From: JANQPA01 sp964548175
Lineage (GTDB): Bacteria; Bacteroidota; Bacteroidia; Chitinophagales; Saprospiraceae
Reading direction: 5' to 3'
DNA: 64,000 nt
NCBI GenBank assembly: GCA_964548175.1
Contig: CAZJQS010000026.1
Coordinates: 4,498 to 68,497, forward strand
A program made the translations under genes and the position numbers. The notes under the pieces are model-generated. The model made no database searches, was not told the origin of the DNA, and saw only the letters and a list, made by a program, of their open reading frames with translations. Shown here in pieces: positions 51,463 to 61,386 of the stretch; the first letter of the stretch is position 1, and every line of letters starts with the position of its first letter.

Positions 51463-51990
51463 ATGAGTAATCAATACGAGATCAAGCTCTTTACGCCTGA
51501 GAAACAGTTAACTGCTGAGGAACGCACTAAAGTGATTCATTTTCTGTACCACCATTTGGATGAGTACGGCGATCTGTCTAAAGACATCGACAGGGCAGTG
51601 GGGTATGCACTTAGCGAGTCGGAAGATCGGGGAGGCTTCGTTTTGACCCTGAATGATGAAGATCGGGTCATTGGTTCTGTAGTTGTGAACAAGACGGGCA
51701 TGTCCGGCTATATACCCGAAAATATTCTGGTGTATATTGCTATGAACCGGGACTATCGTGGCCAGGGATTAGGAAAAAAAATGATGAAAAAGGCCATTGA
51801 AAACTGCGAGGGGGACATTGCGCTACACGTAGAACCCGACAATCCCGCCAGGTTCCTTTACGAAAAGATGGGATTTGAGAATAAGTACCTGGAGATGCGG
51901 CTTAAGAACAAGACTGATCAAGAAAAGCTTGCCGGCGCTGCTAAAGCGAAAAGCCGGCCTGGTCCCGCCAAAGTCACCGATAAAGCCTAA
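51463..51990 (+). CDS. GNAT family N-acetyltransferase
   Basis: The 175-residue protein has an acetyl-CoA-binding motif A in IAMNRDYRGQGLGKKMMKKA and the following FLYEKMGFENKYLEMRL. The length to residue ~150 is standard and the last 25 residues are a Lys/Ala/Pro-rich tail. It acetylates a small amine, substrate unknown. It is the first gene of the long co-directional run that ends with argJ; acetylation of glutamate (an ArgA-like step) or of a product amine for self-protection would both fit. Confidence 0.8.
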   Translation: MSNQYEIKLFTPEKQLTAEERTKVIHFLYHHLDEYGDLSKDIDRAVGYALSESEDRGGFVLTLNDEDRVIGSVVVNKTGMSGYIPENILVYIAMNRDYRGQGLGKKMMKKAIENCEGDIALHVEPDNPARFLYEKMGFENKYLEMRLKNKTDQEKLAGAAKAKSRPGPAKVTDKA

Positions 51991-52047
51991 CCGTTTTATC
52001 ATCGAACTATCCTTTCACTAAATAGCTCATCTAAACGCTGGAATGTC

Positions 52048-53541
52048 GTGCAAGTAATTGACTTACTAATTTTCGTATTGTATTTCCTGGCTATGCTGGG
52101 AGTAGGAGTATATTTTTTCCGAAAAAACAAAAGTTCTGACGATTATTACGTGGGCGGTCGCGAAATGGGCGCCACTCACATTGGATTATCCGTTGTAGCT
52201 ACTGATGTAGGCGGAGGTTTTTCTATAGGATTGGGCGGTCTTGGATTCATTATGGGCATTTCCGGCTCCTGGATGTTGTTTACGGGATTGGTCGGAGCCT
52301 GGCTGAGCGCCGTTTTTCTCATTCCCCGGGTTAACAAGCTGTCCAGGGAAATGAACTGGTTCACCTTTCCACAGATGTTTCAGCATTTTTACAACGGAAG
52401 GGTAGCCCTGGTTGCCGGCATCATCTCCGCTATTGGATATCTGGGCTTTACCAGCTCGCAGTTTCTGGCCGGCGCCAAACTGGCTTCTGCCACGTTTTTG
52501 GACCTTGACATGAACACGGCATTGCTGATCATGGGGGTCATTGCTGTGGTCTATACCGTCATTGGTGGGCTGAAAGCAGTGATCTATACCGATACCGTTC
52601 AGTGGATCATTCTAATGAGCGGACTGGTATTCATCGGCATTCCGCTTGGTTATTATTCCATCGGAGGAATGAGTGCTATTAGGGAGATTTTGCCGCCTGA
52701 CTTTATGTCTCTGACCAATTTAAGCTGGTCGACCTTTTTTAACTGGTTTGTGACTATTGTCCCGATCTGGTTTGTGGGAATGACTTTGTATCAGCGCATT
52801 TATGCTTGCAAGGACGAAAAAACTGCCAGGCGAGCCTGGTATACTGCCGGTTTATTCGAATATCCAGTTATGGCTTTTATGGGCGTCCTGCTGGGGTTGT
52901 TCGCCCGGGTAGGCGCCGAGCAAGGGATGTTTGCTTATGCAGGATACGACGGCGCCGGAGCGCTGGACGCGGAGATGGGACTGCCTATGCTTTTGCGTAC
53001 GGTTTTACCGACCGGGCTGATGGGATTGATGTTATCGGCTTATTTTTCAGCCATCATGTCCACAGCAGATAGCTGTCTGATGGCTTCCTCGGGTAATGTA
53101 GTGACCGATATTCTCGGCCGGTTCATGAATATCAGCGGCAATCAGAGAAAAGAACTGCGATTTTCACAGGTCGCCACTTTGATCATCGGAGCACTGGCCC
53201 TTTTATTGGCCTCAAGCATGCAAAATGTACTCGATCTGATGCTCCTGTCTTATGCCTTCATGGTGTCCGGACTTTTCGTGCCGGTGCTCGGGGCTTTATA
53301 CTGGAAAAAAAGTACCTCGCTGGCCGCCCTTTGGGCCATGATACTGGGAGGAAGTACAACGACCATTATTACTGTCATTGATTATCAACTCCCTTTCGGA
53401 CTGGACGCCAACGTGGCGGGCATTACGGTGTCCGCGCTGGCGCTGATACTGATCAGTTTACTGGGGCCGAAAGAAGAAAGAGAAGGCGACGAACTTAGCA
53501 TATCTGCAAAAGAACTGGCGTCAAGCACCCTCACTAACTGA
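52048..53541 (+). CDS. sodium:solute symporter (SSS family)
   Basis: The 497-residue membrane protein begins with a GTG at 52048 (VIDLLIFVLYFLAMLGVGVY). It has SDDYYVGGREMGATHIGLSV, TDVGGGFSIGLGGLGFIMG and FTFPQMFQHFYNGRVALVAG. It then has YTVIGGLKAVIYTDTVQWII and the Na-site helix SAYFSAIMSTADSCLMASSG. The proline/pantothenate-like branch imports amino acids or organic acids. It is 42 bases ahead of the racemase gene and may supply or recover an amino acid for the pathway. An ATG at 52043 is out of frame. Confidence 0.85.
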   Translation: MQVIDLLIFVLYFLAMLGVGVYFFRKNKSSDDYYVGGREMGATHIGLSVVATDVGGGFSIGLGGLGFIMGISGSWMLFTGLVGAWLSAVFLIPRVNKLSREMNWFTFPQMFQHFYNGRVALVAGIISAIGYLGFTSSQFLAGAKLASATFLDLDMNTALLIMGVIAVVYTVIGGLKAVIYTDTVQWIILMSGLVFIGIPLGYYSIGGMSAIREILPPDFMSLTNLSWSTFFNWFVTIVPIWFVGMTLYQRIYACKDEKTARRAWYTAGLFEYPVMAFMGVLLGLFARVGAEQGMFAYAGYDGAGALDAEMGLPMLLRTVLPTGLMGLMLSAYFSAIMSTADSCLMASSGNVVTDILGRFMNISGNQRKELRFSQVATLIIGALALLLASSMQNVLDLMLLSYAFMVSGLFVPVLGALYWKKSTSLAALWAMILGGSTTTIITVIDYQLPFGLDANVAGITVSALALILISLLGPKEEREGDELSISAKELASSTLTN

Positions 53542-53583
53542 GGCGCTGTATCCTTAATCCTTTTTTAACTTAACCAACGCAAA

Positions 53584-54654
53584 ATGGCATTCTTAAAATT
53601 ATACAGAGATAAACTACGGCATAACTATGAGTTTCTGGATAAGATGTTCAAAGATCAGAACATCGACTGGGCCGTAGTTACCAAGCTTTTGTGCGGCAAC
53701 AAGATTTACTTGAAGGAAGTCCTCAACCTGGGCGTCAAGGAAGTCTGCGACAGCCGTCTGAGTAATCTGGCGAAGATCAAAGAATTAGATCCTGACGTCC
53801 AAACGGTGTACATCAAACCTCCTCCGGCGCGCAGCATTGAAGAAGTGGTCAAATACGCCGATGTCAGCTTCAATTCAGAGAGTGAGACCATTAAACTGCT
53901 CTCGGAAGAAGCCGTCCGTCAAAATAAAATTCACAGGGTGACCATTATGATCGAACTCGGTGACCTGCGCGAAGGCATCATGGGAGATCATCTGATGGAT
54001 TTCTATCAAAAAATCTTTGAATTACCCAATATCGAGATCGTTGCCATAGGCTCGAACCTGAATTGCCTGCACGGCGTCATGCCGTCACAGGATAAACTGA
54101 TTCAGCTGAGCCTCTACAAACAGCTGATCGAAGCCAGATTCGGCAAAAAAATACCTTGGGTTACCGGAGGCACCTCGGTCGTTCTGCCTCTGATCGAAAA
54201 AAAACAAGTGCCCAAATCCATCAACCATTTCAGGATAGGAGAAACCCTCTTTTTTGGCGTCAACCTCTGGAACGAAGAACCCTTCGAGGGTATGCAAACC
54301 GGAGTGCTGAAACTGTATTCCGAAATTCTGGAAATTACCGAAAAACCGAAAGTGCCCATCGGAATGCTGGCCGTCAACCCTTCCGGCGAAGTCTTTGAAG
54401 TGGAAGAAGAAGATTATGGCAAGACTTCTTATCGCGCTATTCTCGACGTCGGTCTGCTGGATATCTCGCCGGATTACCTCATCCCGGATGACCCTAAAGT
54501 ACGGATCGTTAACGCCAGCTCAGATATGTTGATCGTCGACCTGGATGACAATCAGGGCAATTACAAGGTCGGCGACCTGTTGTCTTTTAACCTGAAATAC
54601 ATGGGCGCCTTGTCCTTGCTGAATTCCGACTATATCGACAAAAAAGTAGTTTAA
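53584..54654 (+). CDS. ornithine/alanine racemase-like PLP enzyme (Orr/YhfX family)
   Basis: The 356-residue protein is the fold-type III PLP family of Clostridium ornithine racemase Orr. The PLP lysine is Lys34 in WAVVTKLLCGN. Family segments are CDSRLSNLAKIKEL, YADVSFNSESETIKLL, VTIMIELGDLREGIMGDHLM, PWVTGGTSVVLPLI and NHFRIGETLFFGV. Orr converts L- to D-ornithine. The ornithine-forming genes 5-10 kb downstream make ornithine the likely substrate here. A similar PLP racemase provides D-ornithine for staphyloferrin A. Substrate identity is an inference. Confidence 0.75.
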   Translation: MAFLKLYRDKLRHNYEFLDKMFKDQNIDWAVVTKLLCGNKIYLKEVLNLGVKEVCDSRLSNLAKIKELDPDVQTVYIKPPPARSIEEVVKYADVSFNSESETIKLLSEEAVRQNKIHRVTIMIELGDLREGIMGDHLMDFYQKIFELPNIEIVAIGSNLNCLHGVMPSQDKLIQLSLYKQLIEARFGKKIPWVTGGTSVVLPLIEKKQVPKSINHFRIGETLFFGVNLWNEEPFEGMQTGVLKLYSEILEITEKPKVPIGMLAVNPSGEVFEVEEEDYGKTSYRAILDVGLLDISPDYLIPDDPKVRIVNASSDMLIVDLDDNQGNYKVGDLLSFNLKYMGALSLLNSDYIDKKVV

Positions 54655-54775
54655 GCTGATCAGGCTGCCCGAAATGAAATTCATCAGGCCGCGCAATTGA
54701 GCAAAGTCATTTTTCAAACAGTGGCATTCACTACTTCAAGAAACCCGTTTTAAATCACCAAAATAAAAAAAAATT

Positions 54776-55996
54776 ATGGCTAAATGTTTCGCACTGCTAG
54801 GATGGAGCCTGCCTGTGATCGAAAGTATGCAGAAGGCAGGACAACCTTTCGTTGTAGTCTCCTTCCCTGAATTTGAATCTTATGCAAAAGAACACAATAT
54901 CCCCTTTGTAGGCTTTCAGCTGGACGAGTGGGGTAGCCACTCCAATTCCAGAGGATTAATGGAGTTGCTTAAACCTTATAATGCAGATGTAGCCGTTCCT
55001 TTATATGAAGAAACCGTAGAATGGGCCGGCGCACTGAATTCCATTTACCGGGATGATCCGCGCGTACTGAACCGGGCTTTTCTTTTCCGGAACAAAGCAA
55101 TGATGAAGCGCAAGGCGCTCATCGGCGGATTGAAGGTGGGCTTGTTTGAAGAAGTCTACAATAAAGAACAGGTCCATAAGTTTCTGGACCGGCTTAATGA
55201 AGCGGAGCTCCAACTGGAGGGCGAAGAAGATGCCTGGTTTCATCTTAAACCATTGAATGCAGCAGGCACCGTAGGGCATCGCTTTATTAAATCCAGATCC
55301 GATATTGACGCTAAAGTAAAGCAGACTGATTTTCCTTGTATCGTGGAAAGCCACCTTAGCGGGAAAGAGTTTTCCTGTGAGGCTTTTATCCACAAAGGAA
55401 AGGTTAAGTTTCTCAATATAACCGAATACGTAAAGCTGGGCTATTCCAATTTCATCCCTGCCGGACCGGAGCTGGAATCCAAAAGAGACAATATCCACAA
55501 AGAAGTCCAGAAAATGGTCGACATATTCGGCATTGAATATGGCATGGTGCATCCCGAATTCTTTATCGGCGAAAACGACACCCTGAATTTCGGTGAGGTC
55601 GCTTGCCGTATTCCCGGAGGGCACATTCTGGAGCTGGCTTCTGAAGCTTACAATTTTGACGCCTTGCTGGCTTTTGTGATGTGCCACGATCCCAGCCTGA
55701 GCGACAAAGAGCTGGCTCAGTTCTTACCGGATCAGGACTTTGACCCACCTAAGCATTTCGGCAATGTGATGGTGTTTCCGAAAAAGGGGCAGATCTCCAG
55801 GCTTGTTATCCCGGATGAATTGAAAGAAGAGCCTTATTATCTTGACAATAATTTGATCGAACCGCTTCAGCCCATGAAAATCGGCGATCGCACCGGCTTT
55901 GGCAATCACTTCGGAACGGTCAATTTTGCAGGGGAGGATCCACATCGCATGCGCGAATTGCTGATGCATTACGAGGATGCTCAGTTTTATGTCTAA
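54776..55996 (+). CDS. ATP-grasp carboxylate-amine ligase
   Basis: The 406-residue protein has the ATP-grasp layout: an N-terminal Rossmann-like part (MAKCFALLGWSLPVIESMQ), the ATP-lid region (HLKPLNAAGTVGHRFIKS), FSCEAFIHKGKVKFLNITEY, and the metal/ATP site HPEFFIGENDTLNFGEVACR followed by IPGGHILELA. Such enzymes join a carboxylate to an amine through an acyl phosphate, making dipeptides or amides. Together with two racemases and ornithine synthesis it could form an ornithine- or D-amino-acid-containing dipeptide. The substrates are not identifiable. Confidence 0.8.
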   Translation: MAKCFALLGWSLPVIESMQKAGQPFVVVSFPEFESYAKEHNIPFVGFQLDEWGSHSNSRGLMELLKPYNADVAVPLYEETVEWAGALNSIYRDDPRVLNRAFLFRNKAMMKRKALIGGLKVGLFEEVYNKEQVHKFLDRLNEAELQLEGEEDAWFHLKPLNAAGTVGHRFIKSRSDIDAKVKQTDFPCIVESHLSGKEFSCEAFIHKGKVKFLNITEYVKLGYSNFIPAGPELESKRDNIHKEVQKMVDIFGIEYGMVHPEFFIGENDTLNFGEVACRIPGGHILELASEAYNFDALLAFVMCHDPSLSDKELAQFLPDQDFDPPKHFGNVMVFPKKGQISRLVIPDELKEEPYYLDNNLIEPLQPMKIGDRTGFGNHFGTVNFAGEDPHRMRELLMHYEDAQFYV

Positions 55997-56014
55997 AAAA
56001 ATATTTTTTCATTC

Positions 56015-57991
56015 TTGAAAAAAATACTGGTTATCGATAATATGGAAATTTTAGCCCGGGAACAGCGGTCGCGGTTCCTGGAAGCCTTAAAAGAATACCG
56101 CGAAGCTTTTCCTGCCGGGAAAGACCTTAAGCGCAAACGCCTGGTCAGTCAGGTCGATTTGCTGGCCAATGATGAAGAGGGCCTGCAGATCCTGTACGAT
56201 TGTATGCCCGAGTTTTTGACTACCGACTTTTTTGCCGGCAGCGTCTGGGAAAATCCCAGGCGGCTGGTGCCTACACTAGTCAGAGGTACTTTGCTGGCGG
56301 GCTATCCGACCAACGTTTATGAGTTGTTGAGCGAATTACGCATGGCGGCCATCTACGAAAAAAAGGTGGTAGGCCAGGGCGTCAGTTCTTCCTGGGCGGA
56401 GAACTTTCTCAAAGAAGTGATCGTGCATAATTTCGACATTGCTTATGCGGAGATCAAACAGCCCAATTGGGAAAAGTATTCCGACTGGGAGCTGAAAAAG
56501 CTTCGGTTGTTGTTCGATTTCTTAGTGGAAAAAATTCCCGTCCATTCCTTGAAAGAAAATCTACTCAAAGAGATCGAAACCTCCGTCGCACATCGACCGA
56601 TCGTTACCTCCCGCATGGAGATGATCATCGATACGGTTCATCTGCAATTTGAGCTAAGCGAGAGTGATCCCATAGACAGCCGCCTGATCTACTACAACAA
56701 TGTGTTGCACCGTTTTTCAGTAGACAAGCTCATAGAGCAGATGCCGAAATGGGGCAAGCGCAAAATAAAAACGGAGGCTCGACTGGCTGGTGAAAACATG
56801 AAGACTACCGGATTGGTGGCCCATTACCAGTTGCAGCTGTTAAAGTTTATCGCCAGAGCGTATCCCGAACTCATCCCGGAAGCGCTGGCTTTAAATCTTC
56901 ACGGTATCGCAGAATTTGAACGATTCCGGGATCTGGTGGTGAACATGATCGAAGCCTATATAGTGCCGGCGAATAAGCAAGCCGTCGTCGGCTTAGGGCG
57001 GGTGCTGGAGCGCAATTTATTATCCAAGAAGCCGGTTCGCCATGCATTGAACCGCCTGATGAGTGTCAGCATACACCCTCATGTTGCCCGTCATTTGGAA
57101 TTGGGTAAAGCCGGCGATGAGCCGGCCACCCCCAGGCAATTGTTAATAGGAGGGGTGCTGAATTTACTGGGGCAGCCACTGGGGGTGCGGCAAGGCAATA
57201 ACCCGACCTGCCAGTCCGCCCGCGCCCTGAGCATGTGGAGCCGCCACGCACCTGCAAAGCTCATTAATCTGATGGTCGACGCTGCTTCAAGCAACAATGT
57301 GATCTTTCGCTACAGCAATCAACTGATCGAGTCGAATAAAATGGGCAATGAAGTAGGCAAAAACTTTGATTTTAATCTGGATTATGCGTCCATCGTACTG
57401 GTGCCTCATTTGGATAACATCTACGCCGAAATGATGAAAATGGCTTCCTGGAGCCATCCCATACAGGACCCCCACGTTTCCGTCAACCCGGCATTCTACG
57501 GCCACTGGATACAGACAGGCTTCCTCTCCGTATACAATCAGGTGACTGCCAGAATAGAAAATTACGACGATTTCGTGGCTACTTTCTATGCTTCTTTTCA
57601 TCCTGATTTTAACGGCGGCCATCCGCTGGTCTATCCGGTTCCGCTAGGCATTTTCATCACCGATGCCTCCGCTGTAATGCATGGCTTTCACGCTATTTCA
57701 CTGACCCGGGTTACAAAATCACCCAAGGGGGAGTGGAGAGCCTACTTTTTTAATCCCAACAGCGAAGGCCCCCAGAATTGGGGACAGGAAATCCGGCCCT
57801 CCGTCCATGATAACGGAGAACTGTATGGGGAGTCGTCTTTGCCCTTTTTTCAGCTGGTGTCCAGAATTTATGCTTTCCATTTCAATCAGTTGCAATTGGG
57901 CGACAAAGCGGAAAAAGTTCCCGCAGCAACCGTACGCCGCGTAAGAAAACTTGCACAAGAAAGCTGGGGCGTCAAGTATAAATGGGCTTAA
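56015..57991 (+). CDS. 658-residue protein of unknown family with a papain-like Cys/His/Asn arrangement
   Basis: I do not recognise the family. The first ~370 residues are helical and charged. The C-terminal part has VRQGNNPTCQSARALSMW with Cys399, MHGFHAISLTRV with His559 and AYFFNPNSEGPQNWG with Asn580. The order Cys, His, Asn and the Gln-rich run before the Cys resemble papain-fold peptidases or transglutaminase-like enzymes, so peptide-bond or amide chemistry is likely. There is no signal peptide. The frame starts with TTG at 56015 (MKKILVIDN); an ATG at 56042 is the alternative. It lies 18 bases after the ATP-grasp gene and 49 bases before alr. Confidence 0.55.
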   Translation: MKKILVIDNMEILAREQRSRFLEALKEYREAFPAGKDLKRKRLVSQVDLLANDEEGLQILYDCMPEFLTTDFFAGSVWENPRRLVPTLVRGTLLAGYPTNVYELLSELRMAAIYEKKVVGQGVSSSWAENFLKEVIVHNFDIAYAEIKQPNWEKYSDWELKKLRLLFDFLVEKIPVHSLKENLLKEIETSVAHRPIVTSRMEMIIDTVHLQFELSESDPIDSRLIYYNNVLHRFSVDKLIEQMPKWGKRKIKTEARLAGENMKTTGLVAHYQLQLLKFIARAYPELIPEALALNLHGIAEFERFRDLVVNMIEAYIVPANKQAVVGLGRVLERNLLSKKPVRHALNRLMSVSIHPHVARHLELGKAGDEPATPRQLLIGGVLNLLGQPLGVRQGNNPTCQSARALSMWSRHAPAKLINLMVDAASSNNVIFRYSNQLIESNKMGNEVGKNFDFNLDYASIVLVPHLDNIYAEMMKMASWSHPIQDPHVSVNPAFYGHWIQTGFLSVYNQVTARIENYDDFVATFYASFHPDFNGGHPLVYPVPLGIFITDASAVMHGFHAISLTRVTKSPKGEWRAYFFNPNSEGPQNWGQEIRPSVHDNGELYGESSLPFFQLVSRIYAFHFNQLQLGDKAEKVPAATVRRVRKLAQESWGVKYKWA

Positions 57992-58040
57992 GGCTGTCTA
58001 AACAACATCATTAACCATTAACAGACTACAACCATCCACT

Positions 58041-59234
58041 ATGACAGATATACCCGATAAAACGATTTTCGGCAGAAAAGTCAAACACTCTTCTCGCATT
58101 GAGTTGAGTCAATCGGCATTGAAGAAGAACATCAATTTTATACGCAAAAAAATAGGTCCGCATCCTCGTATTTCCAGCGTAGTAAAGGCAAATGCCTACG
58201 GTCATGGGATACCCCAGATGGTTAAGATGCTGGAAAAATGTGGGGTAAACCATTTTTCTGTCGCCTCTGCCTTTGAGGCGGAGGAGGTGCACGATGCTTG
58301 TTCGGCTTCTTCTGAGATTATGATCATGGGTATTTTGTATGACGAAGACGTTGCCTGGGCCATTCAGAACGATATCTCCTTTTTTGTCTTTACCGTTGAT
58401 CGCCTGAGGCTGGCCAAAGAAAAAGCCCGGGCATTGGGGAAAAAAGCATTGATCCATATCGAATTGGAGACAGGCACCAACCGCACAGGGATGACGGAGG
58501 CTACCTTCAAAGAGGCAGTTACCTACATGAAAAAAAATCAGGATCATCTGCATTTTCAGGGGATTTGCACTCACCTGGGCGGCGCAGAGTCGATGAGCAA
58601 CTACTTTAAGATCCAGCAGCAGAAAGTGCGCTTCAACAGCTTTTTGAAAATGCTCGATAAGGCCAAATTCAAACCGGAATGCGTTCACATGGCTTGCTCT
58701 GCTGCTGCACTCACCATGCCGGATACCCTATACGACATGGTGCGTATAGGCGTAGCGACCTATGGCTTCTGGCCTAGCCAGGAGACGTATTACCAGCACC
58801 TCCAGTCCGTCAACAAAAAAAAGGATGCTCCTTTTAGCCGGGTCATCAGTTGGAAAACCGATGTGATGGACCTCAAAGTGGTGCCCAGAGGAGAATTCAT
58901 CGGGTATGGAACGGCCTTTCAGGCTTCTCATGATATGAAAATAGCCGTCCTTCCCCTGGGATACAGCAACGGCTATCCACGCGGCTTGTCCAACAACGGC
59001 AACGTATTGATCAAAGGCAAAAAAGCACCTATCGTGGGCTTGATCAACATGAACCTTTTTATGGCGGATATAACGGATATTTCCGGAGTATCCATAGGTG
59101 AAGAGGTGGTGCTGCTGGGCAAACAAAATAACAATGTCATTAATGTGAGCTCTTTTACCAATTTCACGCAATTACTGAACAACGAAATGCTAAGCCGCTT
59201 GCCGACGGCTATTCCAAGAAAGATCGTAAGATAA
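58041..59234 (+). CDS. alr: alanine racemase
   Basis: The 397-residue PLP enzyme has Lys49 in SSVVKANAYGHGIPQMV and the catalytic Tyr in GEFIGYGTAFQASHDMKIAV. Other hallmarks are IHIELETGTNRTGM, ICTHLGGAESMSN, VRIGVATYGFWPS and PLGYSNGYPRGLSNNG. It interconverts L- and D-alanine, or another small amino acid. It is the second racemase of this run, so it may be a pathway-specific copy; whether the genome has another alr cannot be seen here. Confidence 0.88.
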   Translation: MTDIPDKTIFGRKVKHSSRIELSQSALKKNINFIRKKIGPHPRISSVVKANAYGHGIPQMVKMLEKCGVNHFSVASAFEAEEVHDACSASSEIMIMGILYDEDVAWAIQNDISFFVFTVDRLRLAKEKARALGKKALIHIELETGTNRTGMTEATFKEAVTYMKKNQDHLHFQGICTHLGGAESMSNYFKIQQQKVRFNSFLKMLDKAKFKPECVHMACSAAALTMPDTLYDMVRIGVATYGFWPSQETYYQHLQSVNKKKDAPFSRVISWKTDVMDLKVVPRGEFIGYGTAFQASHDMKIAVLPLGYSNGYPRGLSNNGNVLIKGKKAPIVGLINMNLFMADITDISGVSIGEEVVLLGKQNNNVINVSSFTNFTQLLNNEMLSRLPTAIPRKIVR

Positions 59235-59277
59235 AGAGATGACCAACCACGTATCCGACCAAATAAACTTATTCAAA

Positions 59278-60105
59278 ATGAAATCAAAATCTGTTGTTTT
59301 AATCAAATACGGAGGAAATGCCATGCTAAATGAGTCCCTCCAGGAAAAAGTCGCCCAAAATCTGTCCTTGCTGCAGGAAGAAGGTTACCGTATCGTTCTC
59401 GTACATGGCGGAGGCCCTTTTATTAAGAAGATGCTTAATGCCGTCCAGGTAGAATCCGAATTCATAGGTGGGCATCGCAAAACTACCCCCGAAGCCTTGC
59501 GCTATATTGAAATGGTGCTCCGCGGTGAAGTCAACGGCAGCCTGGTTCGGCTACTGAATCAGAACAGCCTGAAAGCCGTAGGCCTCTCCGGCAAAGACGC
59601 CCGGATGGTAGTGGCTAAAAAGCGCTTCCACAAGGAAAAAAATAATGGAACCACTACTTACCAGGATCTCGGCCAGGTAGGCGATATCGTATCCATCGAT
59701 ACCTCCTTGCTGCAAGTATTGCTGGATAACGATTACCTTCCGGTACTGGCCTGCCTGGCTGCTGATGAAGAAGGCAAGGACTATAACATCAATGCCGATA
59801 TGTTTGCAGGCCACCTGGCCGGCGCCCTCGAAGTCGACCACTACCTGGTGCTAACGGATGTAGACGGATTGATGGAGGACATCGACAACCCCCATTCCCT
59901 CATCAAGTCTTTAAAAATTGGTGAATTAGCAGACTTGTACGGAGAAGTCATCAAGGGAGGGATGATCCCAAAAGTCCAGTCCTGTGACATCGCCTTACAG
60001 GAAGGCGCTCACAGCGCCAGGATCATCAACGGAACCAAACCCGGTCAAATCCTGGAATCTATTCAATCAAATCAATCAATCGGAACAGAAATATGCTTGC
60101 AATAA
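59278..60105 (+). CDS. argB: acetylglutamate kinase
   Basis: The protein has about 275 residues from the ATG at 59278 (MKSKSVVLIKYGGNAM), which matches the usual ArgB N-terminus; an ATG at 59239 would add 13 residues. The glycine-rich KYGGNAM and VLVHGGGPFI bind phosphate. GLSGKDARMV, NINADMFAGHLAGALEV and VLTDVDGLMED are family marks, as is KGGMIPKVQSC. It phosphorylates N-acetylglutamate, the second step to ornithine. It overlaps argD by 13 bases. Confidence 0.93.
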   Translation: MKSKSVVLIKYGGNAMLNESLQEKVAQNLSLLQEEGYRIVLVHGGGPFIKKMLNAVQVESEFIGGHRKTTPEALRYIEMVLRGEVNGSLVRLLNQNSLKAVGLSGKDARMVVAKKRFHKEKNNGTTTYQDLGQVGDIVSIDTSLLQVLLDNDYLPVLACLAADEEGKDYNINADMFAGHLAGALEVDHYLVLTDVDGLMEDIDNPHSLIKSLKIGELADLYGEVIKGGMIPKVQSCDIALQEGAHSARIINGTKPGQILESIQSNQSIGTEICLQ

Positions 60106-61304
60106 ACAACATCACCAATACCGGTCTGCACGAGGTAGACCAGGAATATTATCTGCCTACTTTCAAACGCTTTCCTCTGGCCCTAGAACGAGGGGAGGGT
60201 TGCTACGTCTGGGACGTCGAAGGAAATAAATATCTCGATGTGCTGGCCGGGATCGCCGTAAATAACCTCGGTCATTGTCATCCTAAAGTGGTGAAAGCCA
60301 TTCAGGATCAGGCCGCCAAACTGATGCACATTTCTAACTTTTTTGTCAGTGAACCACAAGTGGAACTATCGAAACTCCTGGTAGAAAAATCCGGGCTCGA
60401 CCGGGTGTTCTTCAGCAACAGCGGCGCCGAATCGGTAGAAGGGGCTTTTAAGATCGCCCGGAAATACGCCCACACCAAAGGCCGTGGCTCTGGCATCATT
60501 GCCATGCAAAATTCTTTTCACGGCAGAACGCTAGCCACCATCGCCACCGGTAAAGCTAAAATGCAAATGGGCTTCGGTCCTATGCCCGCCGGCTTCCATC
60601 GCGTACCTTTTAATGATATAGATGCCGTGAAAGGCCTCATCAGTAAAGAGATCGCCGCCATCATTCTCGAACCCATACAGGGGGAGGGCGGTATCCGCCC
60701 GGCTGATCAGGACTATATCCGTGAGCTGAGAGCCATCTGTGATAAAGAAGACATCGTCCTTATTTTCGACGAGATCCAATGCGGTATCGCACGGACCGGA
60801 AAATTTCTGGCTACCGAACATTATAAGGTTCAACCGGATATCATTACCCTGGCTAAAGGACTGGGGAGCGGCGTAGCTGTAGGCGCCATCCTGAGTAATG
60901 AAAAGGTCAGCCAGGCCATCGACTTCGGCGATCACGGTACTACCTTCGGGGGTAATCCGCTGGCTTGCGCGGCCGGCATCACCACCATCAAGACCATAGA
61001 GGAAGAAGGGATTGTTGAACAGGCACAAGAAAAGGGCCGCAAACTCATGGATCTCCTCCACCAGCGGCTGGTGAACCATCCGCAGTTCGTCGAAGTCCGC
61101 GGTAAAGGGCTCATGATCGGCGTGGAATTTAAAATGGAAACCAAACCGCTCGTCCTGGAAATGCTGAACCATCGGGTGATCGCCAACGCCACCAGCGGCA
61201 ATGTTCTTCGTATCGTGCCGCCCTTGATCATTAAAGAACAGGAAATGGCCGAACTGGTCAATGTAATCGAATTGTCCCTCAGCAAGATAACAAATGAAGC
61301 CTAG
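60093..61304 (+). CDS. argD: acetylornithine aminotransferase
   Basis: The 403-residue class III aminotransferase has EGCYVWDVEGNKYLDVLAGI, FFSNSGAESVEGAFKIARKY, FHGRTLATIA, EPIQGEGGIRPA, LIFDEIQCGIARTG and the PLP lysine Lys255 in ITLAKGLGSGVAVGA. It uses glutamate to convert N-acetylglutamate semialdehyde to N-acetylornithine. The order argB-argD-argC-argJ gives all steps needed for the glutamate-to-ornithine cycle. Confidence 0.93.
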   Translation: MLAINNITNTGLHEVDQEYYLPTFKRFPLALERGEGCYVWDVEGNKYLDVLAGIAVNNLGHCHPKVVKAIQDQAAKLMHISNFFVSEPQVELSKLLVEKSGLDRVFFSNSGAESVEGAFKIARKYAHTKGRGSGIIAMQNSFHGRTLATIATGKAKMQMGFGPMPAGFHRVPFNDIDAVKGLISKEIAAIILEPIQGEGGIRPADQDYIRELRAICDKEDIVLIFDEIQCGIARTGKFLATEHYKVQPDIITLAKGLGSGVAVGAILSNEKVSQAIDFGDHGTTFGGNPLACAAGITTIKTIEEEGIVEQAQEKGRKLMDLLHQRLVNHPQFVEVRGKGLMIGVEFKMETKPLVLEMLNHRVIANATSGNVLRIVPPLIIKEQEMAELVNVIELSLSKITNEA

Positions 61305-61386
61305 CTTTACCGCCGCTGATGTACACTGATTTTTACCGCTCAGCAGCCAAAAAAACATCGTTTAAAATAACGTTTAATTCAATATT

